Source of the DNA: Halomonas colorata
GTDB lineage: Bacteria > Pseudomonadota > Gammaproteobacteria > Pseudomonadales > Halomonadaceae
Length of the DNA: 64,000 nucleotides
NCBI RefSeq assembly: GCF_014897985.1
Contig: NZ_JABUZA010000007.1
Location: forward strand, 62,001 to 126,000
Reading direction: 5' to 3'
This document shows positions 1 to 8,370 of this stretch, one piece after another. Position 1 is the first letter of the stretch. Each line of letters starts with the position of its first letter. The notes below the pieces were generated by a model, which saw only the letters and a list, made by a program, of their open reading frames with translations, ran no database searches and was not told the DNA's origin. Made by a program: the position numbers and the translations under genes.

Positions 1-696
1 CTTTTGGCCACGGTAGAAGTAGCATTAAACGCCGATGCTCTGGTGCTTTCACATCCCAATGTTGACCCGCTTTCAATTCCGCTTGAAGAGCCGAGCGGCA
101 ACCTGCGCATCGTCAAGGTGTGGGACGACCATTGTAAAGCCTGGCCAGAAAGTGAAGAGGCCTCCCGCTGGTTGGAAGTCGCTCTGGGTGAGTCCGGGAA
201 AGGTCTGAGCTTGGTCCGATTTGCCACCCAGTTTAAGCGCCTGGTAGAAGCGGATTTTCTAGACGGTGGCGAAGCCGACACGCATTTTGCCGATGGCTAC
301 CCGTTCCTGATTACGTCAACGGGCTCTTTGAACGCGCTTAATAGTGCTCTGAACAAGAACGGCAGCCAGCCAGTACCCATGAATCGCTTTCGTCCCAATA
401 TCGTCGTGGAAACCGATGAGGCGTGGGCGGAAGACCGCTGGCAATCGCTACAGGAATCCACCGGTGCATTCGCGTTAACACTGCGTAAGCCGTGTAAGCG
501 TTGCAAGATCACCACGGTGGATCAGCAAACCGCCCACATCCCTGATCCCGCCGAGCCCCTTAAAACATTAATTACGCTCAAGACCCAGCCAACATTAAAA
601 GGCGGGTATTTTGGTCAAAACGCGACGTTAAGTGCTGGCGACGGACAGCTTATTCGTGTGGGGGATGAGGTGACGGCGACACACCGCGCGGTTTAA
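1..696 (+). CDS. MOSC domain protein (YcbX-like), 5' end cut by window edge
   Basis: This is the C-terminal part of a MOSC-domain protein. The family binds sulfur carriers or molybdenum cofactor, and YcbX relatives help reduce N-hydroxylated compounds. The reading frame is open through the window edge, so the TTG at position 4 is not a believable start: family members carry about 45 more residues of beta-barrel before the segment seen here. Diagnostic is the late KPCKRCKITTVD stretch, whose second cysteine corresponds to the conserved MOSC cysteine, followed by the FGQNA segment. The last 47 bases overlap the 3' end of the convergent exporter gene. The family call is firm; the substrate is unknown. 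Confidence 0.85.
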   Translation, partial: LLATVEVALNADALVLSHPNVDPLSIPLEEPSGNLRIVKVWDDHCKAWPESEEASRWLEVALGESGKGLSLVRFATQFKRLVEADFLDGGEADTHFADGYPFLITSTGSLNALNSALNKNGSQPVPMNRFRPNIVVETDEAWAEDRWQSLQESTGAFALTLRKPCKRCKITTVDQQTAHIPDPAEPLKTLITLKTQPTLKGGYFGQNATLSAGDGQLIRVGDEVTATHRAV

Positions 697-1555
697 AGCG
701 TAGCAGTTGGGTGGCGACCGCCGTGCCCAGCAGGGTAATGATCATGCCCGCCATAACCTGCAGGCTAAGCGTTTCATCAAGTAGCCAGTAGCCCCATAGC
801 AGCGCACTGATCGGTACTAAAAACGTAACGGTTGACGTAGCCGTTGCACCTGCGCTGGCTAACAGGCCGAAGTAGAGCAGGAATGCCAGCGCTGTGCTGA
901 GTACGGCAAGCGCCAGCGCATTGCTCCAGGCAAGCGTGCTGATCGGCTGGTCAGGCCAAAGCAGAATGCCGGGAATCAAAAGTACCAATGCCGACATGGC
1001 GCTGCTGCCCGCGGCCAGAACCCGGGGCGGCAAATGACTCAAGCGCGTTTTTGAGTAGTTGCCCGCAATGCCGTAGCAAAACGTTGCACCAATTACCGCC
1101 AGAATAAACCAGCCGTCACCGCCTATTCCGAAATCCAGACGGTTGGCGGAAAGAACGTAGACTCCAATCAACGCAAGCGCCAGCCCTAGATACTGTTGGC
1201 GTTGAACCGGCGTTGCAAAAAACAGCGCGCCTAGCAGGGCGGTAAAAATGGGTGTGGTGGCATTCAGTAATGAAGTGAAACCTGCTTCCAGGCGCATGGT
1301 CGCCAGGGCTAAAAGTGAAAAGGGTAGAACATGATTCACTATGCCCAGCAATAACAAAGGCCCTTTGTGCTGCCAGATTAACCGCAGGTAGTGCATGCTC
1401 AGCAGTAAAGGTATCAGCAATAGCGCGCCAACGCCCATGCGGACCAGTATCAAAGGAATAGCGCCAAACTCCGGCGATGCGACGCGCATGAAAATAAATG
1501 ACAGCCCCCAAAGCGACGAGAGCACTGCCAGGCGTAGCGCATCAGCTGATGACAT
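650..1555 (-). CDS. EamA-family (DMT superfamily) transporter
   Basis: A 301-residue inner-membrane protein with about ten hydrophobic segments arranged as two EamA repeats, typical of drug/metabolite exporters such as RhaT/YdcZ relatives. The N-terminal repeat starts with LRLAVLSSLWGLSFIFMR, a common opening of this family. The C-terminal tail, rich in Pro, His and Ser, is encoded in the 47 bases that overlap the convergent MOSC gene. The substrate cannot be read from sequence; amino acids or other metabolites are typical. Confidence 0.85.
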   Translation of the reverse strand: MSSADALRLAVLSSLWGLSFIFMRVASPEFGAIPLILVRMGVGALLLIPLLLSMHYLRLIWQHKGPLLLLGIVNHVLPFSLLALATMRLEAGFTSLLNATTPIFTALLGALFFATPVQRQQYLGLALALIGVYVLSANRLDFGIGGDGWFILAVIGATFCYGIAGNYSKTRLSHLPPRVLAAGSSAMSALVLLIPGILLWPDQPISTLAWSNALALAVLSTALAFLLYFGLLASAGATATSTVTFLVPISALLWGYWLLDETLSLQVMAGMIITLLGTAVATQLLRFKPRGVSPSPHPPHE

Positions 1556-1848
1556 GGCGAATCCTTATAATGAGTAAAGGCTTGGCGTTCCCTTGCGGCC
1601 GCCATGAGTCGTTAACAAACCGTGCGGACTGTCCGGCCCTGAGGTTATGGCAACGTTAGCCTGACAGCTCAGCATAAGGGGGTTCACGCGGCGGGGGAAG
1701 TGGCTTAAGGTATTGGGTTCGGCAGTGCGCCAAAAATCAGCTACGCTAAACAGGGTTGCCAGTTCGCTTTAGGCGAATGGCGCTTTTACCCGGCTGGTCA
1801 GGTAGTGGTTAGCCGGGGCTATCGTTATTTATGCACAAGGAGTTTTTC

Positions 1849-2271
1849 ATGGATCGTAAAGCTAGCGCACGTTGGGAAGGTGGACTGAAGGATGGCAAAG
1901 GCACCGTTTCAACCGAAAGTGGCGTTCTCAATGCTAACTACTCCTTCAAAAAGCGTTTTGAAGATGAAAAAGGCACCAATCCGGAAGAGCTGATTGGAGC
2001 CGCTCATGCCAGCTGTTTTTCAATGGCGCTTTCCATGATTCTTGGCGATCAGGGATATACAGCAAACGCTATTGAAACCAGCGCGAGCGTTACCCTAAAG
2101 CAAGATTCTGAGGGCTTTAGCATTTCTAAAATTCATTTGGATGTCGTTGCTGATATCGACGGCGCCGATGAGGCAAGCTTTAAAGAAGCGGCAGAGAAAG
2201 CGAAAGCAAACTGCCCCGTGTCAAAAGTATTAAATGCTGACATTAGCATGACGGCCAAATTAAAAGGCTAA
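1849..2271 (+). CDS. OsmC-family peroxiredoxin
   Basis: A 140-residue OsmC-type thiol peroxidase that reduces organic hydroperoxides in the cytoplasm. The two redox cysteines are visible: Cys56 in the AAHASCFSMAL helix and Cys122 in ANCPVSK. The start is set at the ATG at 1849 because AAGGAG lies about 7 bases before it; the in-frame ATG at 1831 lies upstream of that ribosome site. A strong terminator follows at 2284-2314, so this is a monocistronic unit. Whether it is OsmC itself or another member of the family is not resolved. Confidence 0.92.
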   Translation: MDRKASARWEGGLKDGKGTVSTESGVLNANYSFKKRFEDEKGTNPEELIGAAHASCFSMALSMILGDQGYTANAIETSASVTLKQDSEGFSISKIHLDVVADIDGADEASFKEAAEKAKANCPVSKVLNADISMTAKLKG

Positions 2272-2283
2272 TGCTTTTATATC

Positions 2284-2314
2284 AAAACGCCCTTCTTTAA
2301 AGAGGGGCGTTTTT
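2284..2314 (+). terminator. Rho-independent terminator after the OsmC gene
   Basis: Two 15-base arms (AAAACGCCCTTCTTT and AAAGAGGGGCGTTTT) pair with a single T-G wobble, ending in a T run. It lies 13 bases after the OsmC-family stop codon. Confidence 0.85.
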
Positions 2315-2327
2315 ATGTGCGCTATTA

Positions 2328-2369
2328 TTTTACATCTATCAATGGCTAGCTTTATTCATAGATGTAAAA
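2328..2369. repeat. Inverted repeat with TTTTACATCTAT arms
   Basis: Perfect 12-base arms TTTTACATCTAT (2328-2339) and ATAGATGTAAAA (2358-2369) flank an 18-base spacer. Two further imperfect copies of the right arm, TTAGATGTAAAA and ATAGACATAAAA, follow before 2411. The block lies between two convergent genes that each already have a terminator, so it is not needed as one. Confidence 0.6.
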
Positions 2370-2409
2370 AAGATATAAAGATTAGATGTAAAAAAACCAA
2401 TAGACATAA

Positions 2410-2437
2410 AAAAGCCCCGGCATATGCCGGGGCTTTT
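2410..2437 (-). terminator. Palindromic terminator of the PRC-barrel gene
   Basis: A perfect 28-base palindrome with arms AAAAGCCCCGGCAT and ATGCCGGGGCTTTT. On the minus strand it is followed by a run of six T and lies 20 bases past the stop of the PRC-barrel gene. It may also stop leftover rightward transcription. Confidence 0.85.
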
Positions 2438-2456
2438 ATGAACTAACAATAACTAA

Positions 2457-2909
2457 TTAGTTATTGTCGGCTTCGAGATTATCGCCTGCATCGCGATCAA
2501 ACTCTTCAGCCTCTTCAAGAGCTTCTTGTGATGCATTTACGCGAATTTCATATTCGTCGTTATCAGCATTTTGTGTCAGTTCGAGTGAATCCCACTCAAT
2601 GGCCACATCTTTTTCACCCATACCAAGGAAGCCGCCAACAGCTACAATTACAGCTTCAATCTGGCCATCTTCATTGATAATGAGATCGTTGATGGTGCCG
2701 ATGTTTTCATCGTCTTCGACGCTACTTTGAACATCGTTACCCGTGAGAGAGTCTGAATAAAAAGTGCCTGCCGGCGCGGTGGTCATGTAAGTCGCTTCAG
2801 CAGTTGAAGTGGCAGTAGCGGTATTTTCTTCAGCGCTCGCGGTACCAGCTGCCAGCATGAAGGCCGGAACCATTAGGGTACCAATAAAAGCGGATTTGAT
2901 CATTTTCAT
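2457..2909 (-). CDS. Secreted PRC-barrel domain protein
   Basis: A 150-residue exported protein: a Sec signal peptide (MKMIKS followed by a hydrophobic stretch ending ASA-EE), a Thr/Ala-rich linker, then a PRC-barrel fold (about residues 50-120, with IGTINDLIINEDGQIEAVIV). The acidic tail EALEEAEEFDRD is typical of periplasmic proteins of halophiles. The start is placed at the ATG preceded by GGAG on the minus strand; a GTG six codons earlier has no ribosome site. Relatives are often stress-linked and of unknown function. Confidence 0.85.
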   Translation of the reverse strand: MKMIKSAFIGTLMVPAFMLAAGTASAEENTATATSTAEATYMTTAPAGTFYSDSLTGNDVQSSVEDDENIGTINDLIINEDGQIEAVIVAVGGFLGMGEKDVAIEWDSLELTQNADNDEYEIRVNASQEALEEAEEFDRDAGDNLEADNN

Positions 2910-3366
2910 TACTCTTGCTCCTTGCACTTGTATGAAGGCGTAACGTTTCTACGTTGGTGCCTCAATCAATTAATAGCGGCTGATAGTTCATGAATGACAC
3001 TGGCCTAAACCAATGTGATGCTTCTTTGCGACTGATCATTTTGTGATTAGTCATCACTCCCTGAAGCTTACATTCTTACGTAACATCCTTATTACGTTTT
3101 TAGCCAACTATTACTCCTAAAATAAAATTGCGAATCGCTACGGGGATAGTTATCGCTGCCAAGCGCCTCACTGCGCTAAGACACTTATTACTGTAGACGC
3201 TATGGCCAGCATTTCAATGATTTTGTTAAAAACTTTTGTTAAGGCTTCTATAAATATCAAACGGTAAACGCTTAAGGCGGATGATTAAACGGGGGGAGTA
3301 AAGCAGTAATCAATTCACGATTAGGTCAGTGCCTGGCGAAGGTTCACCGGACACTGTAACCGGTGA
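2910..3366. other. Intergenic region without a recognisable gene
   Basis: No ORF with a ribosome site was found in this stretch. It contains the upstream region of the leftward PRC-barrel gene. An imperfect inverted repeat lies at 3030-3052 (GACTGATCA, 5-base spacer, TGATTAGTC, one mismatch), and AACGT/ACGTT half-sites lie near 2942-2955. Both could be protein-binding sites, but nothing identifies a regulator. Confidence 0.5.
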
Positions 3367-4035
3367 TTAGCGGGCAGGATCCAGCACTCCTCCGAGCGAA
3401 GCATTGCGCCTGAACCAGCCGGCAATGCTCGACCTAGGGTGATGGGTCGGCAGCACTTCGTGAGGGATCGTCTCGGATAAGAAGCACGCGAAGGTTCCTG
3501 CTTCAGGAATCACGCGGGCCACTTCCTGGCTGGGATCGCCGGGATGGTAAATGACCATTTCACCACCGCCATTATTTGGCCAGTGAGGGTTTAGATAACC
3601 TACGGTTGAAATGACGCGATTAGCGCGGCCGCGAAAGCTATCCAGGTGACGCTGATAAAAAGCGCCCGGCGGGTAGTGAGCAAAATGGGCTTCATACTCA
3701 AATAGCCCCAGAAATAGCGCCTGATTGAGTAGCTGCTGAAGCTCACCCATGGCGTTCAGGTAGTGGCGTTGAGCCTCACTTTCACGATCAAGCCAGTGAA
3801 TGGCATCGCCACGAATATCCTTGCGCAGGTGATGCTGTTGGCCACGCCCGACCCCTGCTTCCTCAAGCGCATCATGCTCCGCCATATGCGAAAGCTCACG
3901 GTGCAGAGCCTGGCAAAGCTCCAGATTGATAACGTCCTGGCCCACGTACCAGCCTTGTTCTACCAGGGCATCCACGATTGCCCCTTGGGCGGCGGGGGTA
4001 AACACCGGCGATGTGGTCGAGTTAAAAGACATCAT
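3367..4035 (-). CDS. 2OG-Fe(II) oxygenase (prolyl hydroxylase-like)
   Basis: A 222-residue non-haem iron dioxygenase of the SM-20/P4Hc type. The iron triad can be read as His130 and Asp132 in YQRHLDSF and His192 in IPHEVLP; Arg201 (HHPRSSI) is placed to bind the 2-oxoglutarate carboxylate. The aromatic-rich core GYLNPHWPNNGGGEM is typical. It overlaps the end of the upstream Nudix gene by 4 bases, so the two are translated as one operon. The substrate is unknown; ribosomal-protein or EF-Tu hydroxylation is known for relatives but is not shown here. Confidence 0.85.
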   Translation of the reverse strand: MMSFNSTTSPVFTPAAQGAIVDALVEQGWYVGQDVINLELCQALHRELSHMAEHDALEEAGVGRGQQHHLRKDIRGDAIHWLDRESEAQRHYLNAMGELQQLLNQALFLGLFEYEAHFAHYPPGAFYQRHLDSFRGRANRVISTVGYLNPHWPNNGGGEMVIYHPGDPSQEVARVIPEAGTFACFLSETIPHEVLPTHHPRSSIAGWFRRNASLGGVLDPAR

Positions 4036-4700
4036 TTGCGCATACTCTTGGGCGTATCTGAATGAAGGCCCGTTGATTGAGGAAGCCGGCTTTTACGTTC
4101 TGGGTAATGCCGCAGCGCCCCTGGGGGCTGCTGATATAAATCGATGGACATACCAAACCCTTCCGCCAGTAACTCCACCAGCATCATCGCGGAAAGCCCC
4201 CAGATGATATAGCCGTCGACATGGTAACAGGGCACATAATGCGGCACGCCATCGACGGGGATAACATCGGTATGGGTGCGCCGGTCTTCTAGAAAATGGC
4301 TAAGCGGCACCTCAAAAATAGCGTCTAGTTCGCCTGGGTCGGCTACCAGCGGTAAATCGGGAGGGATAATGCCCACCCAGGGGGTTACCCGCAGGCCGTG
4401 TAGTGAAATAACATCCGATAAGCGTCCTAGTGGCTCCACCACGGCAGGATCGAGTGCGATCTCTTCTTGCGCTTCGCGCAGCGCCGTGGCGTAAAGGTCT
4501 TTATCTTCCGGCTCACGCTTGCCGCCTGGAAATGCGACTTGGCCACTGTGAGTGGTTAAGTGGCTCGCCCGGCGGGTAAAGAGTAGCGTGGGTGATGGGC
4601 GATCAACCACGGGTAGCAATACCGCCGCTTCAGGCATCGTAAATTGATCCAGCCGTTGCGGGGTGAGCTGTTGCAGATTTTTGCGTAGATTCTCTAACAT
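4032..4700 (-). CDS. nudL: CoA pyrophosphatase-type Nudix hydrolase
   Basis: A 222-residue Nudix hydrolase of the YeaB/NudL branch, which cleaves CoA to 3',5'-ADP and 4'-phosphopantetheine. The branch signature HSGQVAFPGGKREPED is followed directly by the Nudix box (ATALREAQEEIAL). An upstream frame extends to 4790, only 4 bases from the divergent gene start, so the internal ATG at 4700 is preferred; it leaves about 93 bases for a shared promoter region. It is first in an operon with the 2OG oxygenase. The symbol rests on family resemblance. Confidence 0.82.
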   Translation of the reverse strand: MLENLRKNLQQLTPQRLDQFTMPEAAVLLPVVDRPSPTLLFTRRASHLTTHSGQVAFPGGKREPEDKDLYATALREAQEEIALDPAVVEPLGRLSDVISLHGLRVTPWVGIIPPDLPLVADPGELDAIFEVPLSHFLEDRRTHTDVIPVDGVPHYVPCYHVDGYIIWGLSAMMLVELLAEGFGMSIDLYQQPPGALRHYPERKSRLPQSTGLHSDTPKSMRK

Positions 4701-4793
4701 GAGGTATCCAATCACTTTGTCTCTTTTTACCCAGCAGTGGTCATACGCGTCAAGCACGCGGTAATCTTTGCTATTTAGCCGTAGGAACACACC

Positions 4794-5351
4794 ATGAATT
4801 TTTGCAGCCAGTGCGGTGAGAAAGTACGTTTTGCCGTTCCCGAAGGCGATGACCGGTCACGCTATCTATGTGATGCCTGCGGTACTATCCATTATCAAAA
4901 TCCGCGTATTGTGGCGGGTACACTGCCGGTTAGTGGCGCCAAGGTACTGCTCTGTAAGCGTGCTATTGCGCCGCGTAAAGGCTACTGGACACTGCCCGCT
5001 GGCTATATGGAAAATGCCGAAACCACCCAGCAGGCAGCTATTCGCGAAACCCATGAAGAAGCTAATGCTGAGGTGACGTTGGCAGACCTCTATACGCTAA
5101 TTGATCTGCCGCACATTAATCAGGTGTACATGATTTTTCGCGCTGAACTGGTGGGTGGCTTTAGCGCAGGCGTTGAAAGCCTGGAAGTCGCCCTGTTTGA
5201 TGAGCACGAAATTCCCTGGGAAGAACTTGCCTTCCCCACCATTGAACGTACGCTGCGCCACTTTTACCACGACCGGCCTTTAGGGCACTTTCCGCTTCAC
5301 AGTAGCACTATCACCCCGGAAGACCGTGAACGCTACTTTGGCAGCGCCTGA
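4794..5351 (+). CDS. Nudix hydrolase with N-terminal zinc ribbon
   Basis: A 185-residue protein with a zinc ribbon (Cys4, Cys7, Cys26, Cys29) followed by a Nudix fold. The Nudix box reads GYMENAE, seven residues, then RETHEEANA; the usual Gly near its end is Asn, while the metal-binding RExxEE core is intact. Such proteins hydrolyse ADP-ribose or related dinucleotides. It is divergent from the CoA-pyrophosphatase gene. NudC is a less likely match because the SQPWPFP-type motif is absent. Confidence 0.85.
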   Translation: MNFCSQCGEKVRFAVPEGDDRSRYLCDACGTIHYQNPRIVAGTLPVSGAKVLLCKRAIAPRKGYWTLPAGYMENAETTQQAAIRETHEEANAEVTLADLYTLIDLPHINQVYMIFRAELVGGFSAGVESLEVALFDEHEIPWEELAFPTIERTLRHFYHDRPLGHFPLHSSTITPEDRERYFGSA

Positions 5352-5371
5352 GTGCTAACGACGAAGATTCG

Positions 5372-5683
5372 CTAAAGATCGTCGAGTTGCCAGACATCGT
5401 AAGCAACTTCTTCATATGGGTGGGCGAGCTTCAAAGCGGCAATGGCGGCGTGGATGCACGAATCTTTACACACCAGCTCCACTTTAAGCTCTTCAACGTA
5501 CTCAAGCTTACCCACCTCACCAATATGCGGGTGGGCGCCTTCAATCGGACGAAATTGGCCGCGGCCCTGGGTTTGAAAGCAGCAGGCCTCATAATGACCT
5601 ATTCGCCCGGCGCCGGTTTCAAAAACCGCTTCTTTAACGCTTTCGGCATCGTCGACAGGGACAAAAAACGCTAGCTTGTACAT
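5372..5683 (-). CDS. NIF3/YqfO-like small protein
   Basis: A 103-residue single-domain protein matching the inserted YqfO/CutA-like domain of NIF3 proteins. It opens with MYKLAFFVPVDDAE and contains GAGRIGHYEACCF, GQFRPIEGAHPHIG and the final HPYEEVAYDV. Stand-alone versions are common in gammaproteobacteria and their role is unknown. It is convergent with the Nudix gene, 20 bases apart. Confidence 0.85.
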   Translation of the reverse strand: MYKLAFFVPVDDAESVKEAVFETGAGRIGHYEACCFQTQGRGQFRPIEGAHPHIGEVGKLEYVEELKVELVCKDSCIHAAIAALKLAHPYEEVAYDVWQLDDL

Positions 5684-5867
5684 GCCGTCACTCCTGTTAA
5701 CAATGGGCTAAATATAACCATGAACTAGATAGCATCATAGCGGATAGACGGCTTATGGTCGTGCCGGTGGCGTTGAGGGGGGCGCGCTGCTTGTTGTGTA
5801 GGGTTGGTCAATAGAGCAATCGGTAGGTTCGTCAATGGGGTCGTAAACACGAGCGGGAAACCAATCA

Positions 5868-6818
5868 ATGGATAAATTTGAGGTAAAGCTGGATCAGGCG
5901 GCAAGAGCGGCCTGGATGTCATACGTTGGCGGTCTAACCCAGGACGAGATTGCAAGTCAGTTAGGCGTCTCACGGCCTGGCGTGCAGCGTCTTTTAGCGC
6001 TGGCGCGCCAGGAAGGCCTGGTCAAGGTACATATTGATCATCCCATTACGACGTGCATGGCGTTGGGCCGTACGCTGCGTGACCACTTTGGGCTGACGTT
6101 TTGTGATGTTGTGCCTGCCGAAAAAAACGCCCCAGATAGCGCCACGTATTACCTGGGCGTTGCCGGAGCCGAGCGTATCGGCAAGCTGGTTGAGCGCAGC
6201 CAACCGCTTACCCTTTCGCTCGGCAGCGGGCGCTCTGTGCGTGCGGCGGTCGAGGCGCTTGACCGTATGGAGCGGCCCCAGCACCGCTTTGTGTCGCTGG
6301 TGGGAAATGTAGCTCGGGACGGCTCGGCTAACCGTTACGACGCGGTGATGCTATTGGCGGATAAAACCGGCGGTGAGCGGTTTTTACTGCCGGCGCCGGT
6401 GGTGGCCGAATCGCTTGCGGAAAAAAATGCGATGCTGTCGCAGCGCCTGTTTCAAGCCATTGCCACGGTAACGAAAGAGGCCGAAGCGGCGTTTATTGGC
6501 GTCGGGCGGATCGATCGCCGGGCCACGCTTTTTCAGGACCACTTTATCAGTGAGCGCGAGCTTGATGAGCTACTGGGGCTGGAAGCAGTGGGGGAACTGC
6601 TCGGTTGGCCGTTAAATAGCCGGGGCGAGGTGATCGATTGCTCGATTACTCGGCGCGTTACCAGCCTGCCGCTAGCGCAATTCGGTAAGCAGATGATAGT
6701 GGCGATTGCGGGAGGATACGATAAGGCCCCCGGTATTCACGCAGCCCTCCAGGGCGGTTGGTTAAAAGGGCTGATTACGGACGAAATAGCTGCCCAAAAC
6801 ATTGTCGAGCGGCTCTAG
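5868..6818 (+). CDS. SorC-family sugar-binding transcriptional regulator of the polyol operon
   Basis: A 316-residue regulator. The N-terminal helix-turn-helix is GGLTQDEIASQLGVSRPGVQ (residues about 26-45); the rest is the SorC/DeoR-like sugar-binding fold (LSLGSGRSVRAAVEAL, and GGYDKAPGIHAALQGG near the end). It is read in the same direction as the ABC operon and ends about 155 bases before it. That spacer contains palindromic GATCA elements which are its probable operator. A phosphorylated or free polyol is the likely inducer. Comparable regulators precede rhizobial and Rhodobacter polyol operons. Confidence 0.85.
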   Translation: MDKFEVKLDQAARAAWMSYVGGLTQDEIASQLGVSRPGVQRLLALARQEGLVKVHIDHPITTCMALGRTLRDHFGLTFCDVVPAEKNAPDSATYYLGVAGAERIGKLVERSQPLTLSLGSGRSVRAAVEALDRMERPQHRFVSLVGNVARDGSANRYDAVMLLADKTGGERFLLPAPVVAESLAEKNAMLSQRLFQAIATVTKEAEAAFIGVGRIDRRATLFQDHFISERELDELLGLEAVGELLGWPLNSRGEVIDCSITRRVTSLPLAQFGKQMIVAIAGGYDKAPGIHAALQGGWLKGLITDEIAAQNIVERL

Positions 6819-6901
6819 CGCACTCCTGAAGCGGGCCACTTACAAGGCGAGTAAGCGTAAAGTCTAAGCCATTGAGCTTTGATTTTTTTTGGTTTAAGTA
6901 C

Positions 6902-6934
6902 GATCATTTGTTCGAAACGTGATCAAAATGATCA
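6902..6934 (+). promoter_or_regulatory. Candidate operator of the polyol operon (GATCA palindromes)
   Basis: A perfect palindrome TGATCA-AAA-TGATCA occupies 6920-6934. A larger inverted repeat, GATCATTT (6902-6909) with AAATGATC (6926-6933), encloses it. The block lies 39 bases before the start of the binding-protein gene, where a SorC-type regulator would act. No footprint evidence; the assignment rests on position and symmetry. Confidence 0.55.
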
Positions 6935-6972
6935 GGCGATAATAATGCCAATACTTGCCGAAGGAGAGCTTT

Positions 6973-8292
6973 ATGCGACTCGCGCGTCACTTGCCTGTGA
7001 CCACCTTAGCGGCAGCCATTGCGATGGCTGGCCATGCTCAGGCCCAAACAGAAATCACCGTAGCCACCGTTAATAACAACGATATGGTGATCATGCAGAG
7101 CTTGACCGATGCGTTTGAAGAGGCGCATCCGGATATCACGCTGGACTGGGTAGTACTGGAAGAAAACGTCCTGCGTCAGCGCATGACCACCGATATTGCC
7201 ACCGGGGGCGGCCAGTTTGATGTGATGACCATCGGCGCTTATGAAGCACCGATCTGGGCGGAGCGCGAGTGGCTCGAGCCCCTGGATGACCTGCCTGACG
7301 AGTACGCTGTCGACGACTTGTTGACGTCCGTACGCGATGGGTTAAGCCTTGATGGCACCCCGTATGCGCTGCCGTTTTATGCGGAAAGCTCGATGATGTA
7401 CTACCGCAAAGACCTCTTCGAGGAAGCCGGTATTGAAATGCCTGAGCAGCCGAGCTGGAGCGAGGCGCGCGACTGGGCCGAGCAGCTCCACGGCGCGCAG
7501 GAAGGGGTGGCGGGTATCTGCCTGCGTGGCAAGCCCGGCTGGGGTGAAAACATGGCCTTCGTCACCACGCTGGTAAACACTTACGGTGGGCGTTGGTTTG
7601 ATGAAGAGTGGAACCCTGAGCTCAATTCTGAACCCTGGAGAAATGCCATCGAGTTCTATGTGGACCTGCTGGGTAACTACGGCCCGCCCGGCGCCAGCTC
7701 CAACGGTTTTAATGAAAACCTGGCGCTATTCTCACGCGGAAACTGTGCGATGTGGGTAGACGCTACCTCCGCGGCGGGAACGCTTTATGATGGTGACGAG
7801 TCCAGCGTTGCCGACAACCTTGGTTTTGCCCCAGCGCCCGTGGCGGAGACACCCAAAGGCTCGCACTGGCTATGGACCTGGGCGCTGGCGATTCCTGCCT
7901 CCTCCGAGCATAAAGATGCCGCCAAGCAGTTCATCACCTGGGCGACATCGCAGGAATACATTGAGCTGGTCGGTGAAACCCATGGCTGGACCAATGTACC
8001 GCCGGGTACTCGCGAATCCACCTACGCCAATGAGCAGTACACGCAAGCCGCGCCTTTCGCTGATTTTGTGCTGAGCGCGATTCAAAATGCTGACCCAACC
8101 GATTCCACGCTAGAGCCGAACCCTTATACCGGCGTGCAAATTGTCAATATCCCCGAGTTCCAGGCGATTGGCACCCAGGTAGGGCAGAGCATTGCCGCTG
8201 CGTTAACCGGTGATACCACGGTAGAGCAAGCGCTAAACAGTGCCCAGCGCGCCACCGAGCGCACTATGCAGCGAGCGGGTTACAACGACTGA
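6973..8292 (+). CDS. smoE: Polyol ABC transporter, periplasmic substrate-binding protein
   Basis: A 439-residue extracellular solute-binding protein of family 1, exported by a Sec signal peptide (MRLARHLPV, hydrophobic core, AQAQ). The start follows AAGGAG by about 7 bases; upstream in-frame codons lack a site. The body resembles mannitol/sorbitol binding proteins (SmoE, MtlE), with VATVNNNDMVIMQSL at the mature N-terminus and an IATGGGQFDVMTIG segment. It is first gene of the transport operon, and a stem-loop follows it at once. The substrate is inferred from the dehydrogenase and kinase encoded downstream. Confidence 0.88.
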   Translation: MRLARHLPVTTLAAAIAMAGHAQAQTEITVATVNNNDMVIMQSLTDAFEEAHPDITLDWVVLEENVLRQRMTTDIATGGGQFDVMTIGAYEAPIWAEREWLEPLDDLPDEYAVDDLLTSVRDGLSLDGTPYALPFYAESSMMYYRKDLFEEAGIEMPEQPSWSEARDWAEQLHGAQEGVAGICLRGKPGWGENMAFVTTLVNTYGGRWFDEEWNPELNSEPWRNAIEFYVDLLGNYGPPGASSNGFNENLALFSRGNCAMWVDATSAAGTLYDGDESSVADNLGFAPAPVAETPKGSHWLWTWALAIPASSEHKDAAKQFITWATSQEYIELVGETHGWTNVPPGTRESTYANEQYTQAAPFADFVLSAIQNADPTDSTLEPNPYTGVQIVNIPEFQAIGTQVGQSIAAALTGDTTVEQALNSAQRATERTMQRAGYND

Positions 8293-8302
8293 TAGGTAAA
8301 AG

Positions 8303-8327
8303 CGCCTACCCGCTACGCGGGTAGGCG
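8303..8327 (+). promoter_or_regulatory. Intercistronic stem-loop between binding protein and permease genes
   Basis: Perfect 11-base arms CGCCTACCCGC and GCGGGTAGGCG enclose a 3-base loop. There is no T run, so it is more likely a block to 3' exonucleases or a leaky terminator. That would allow more binding protein than permease to be made, as known for other ABC operons. Confidence 0.65.
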
Positions 8328-8370
8328 TGTTGTGACGGTTTCTCGTTGGTTTTTTCGCGCAGGTATTCCC

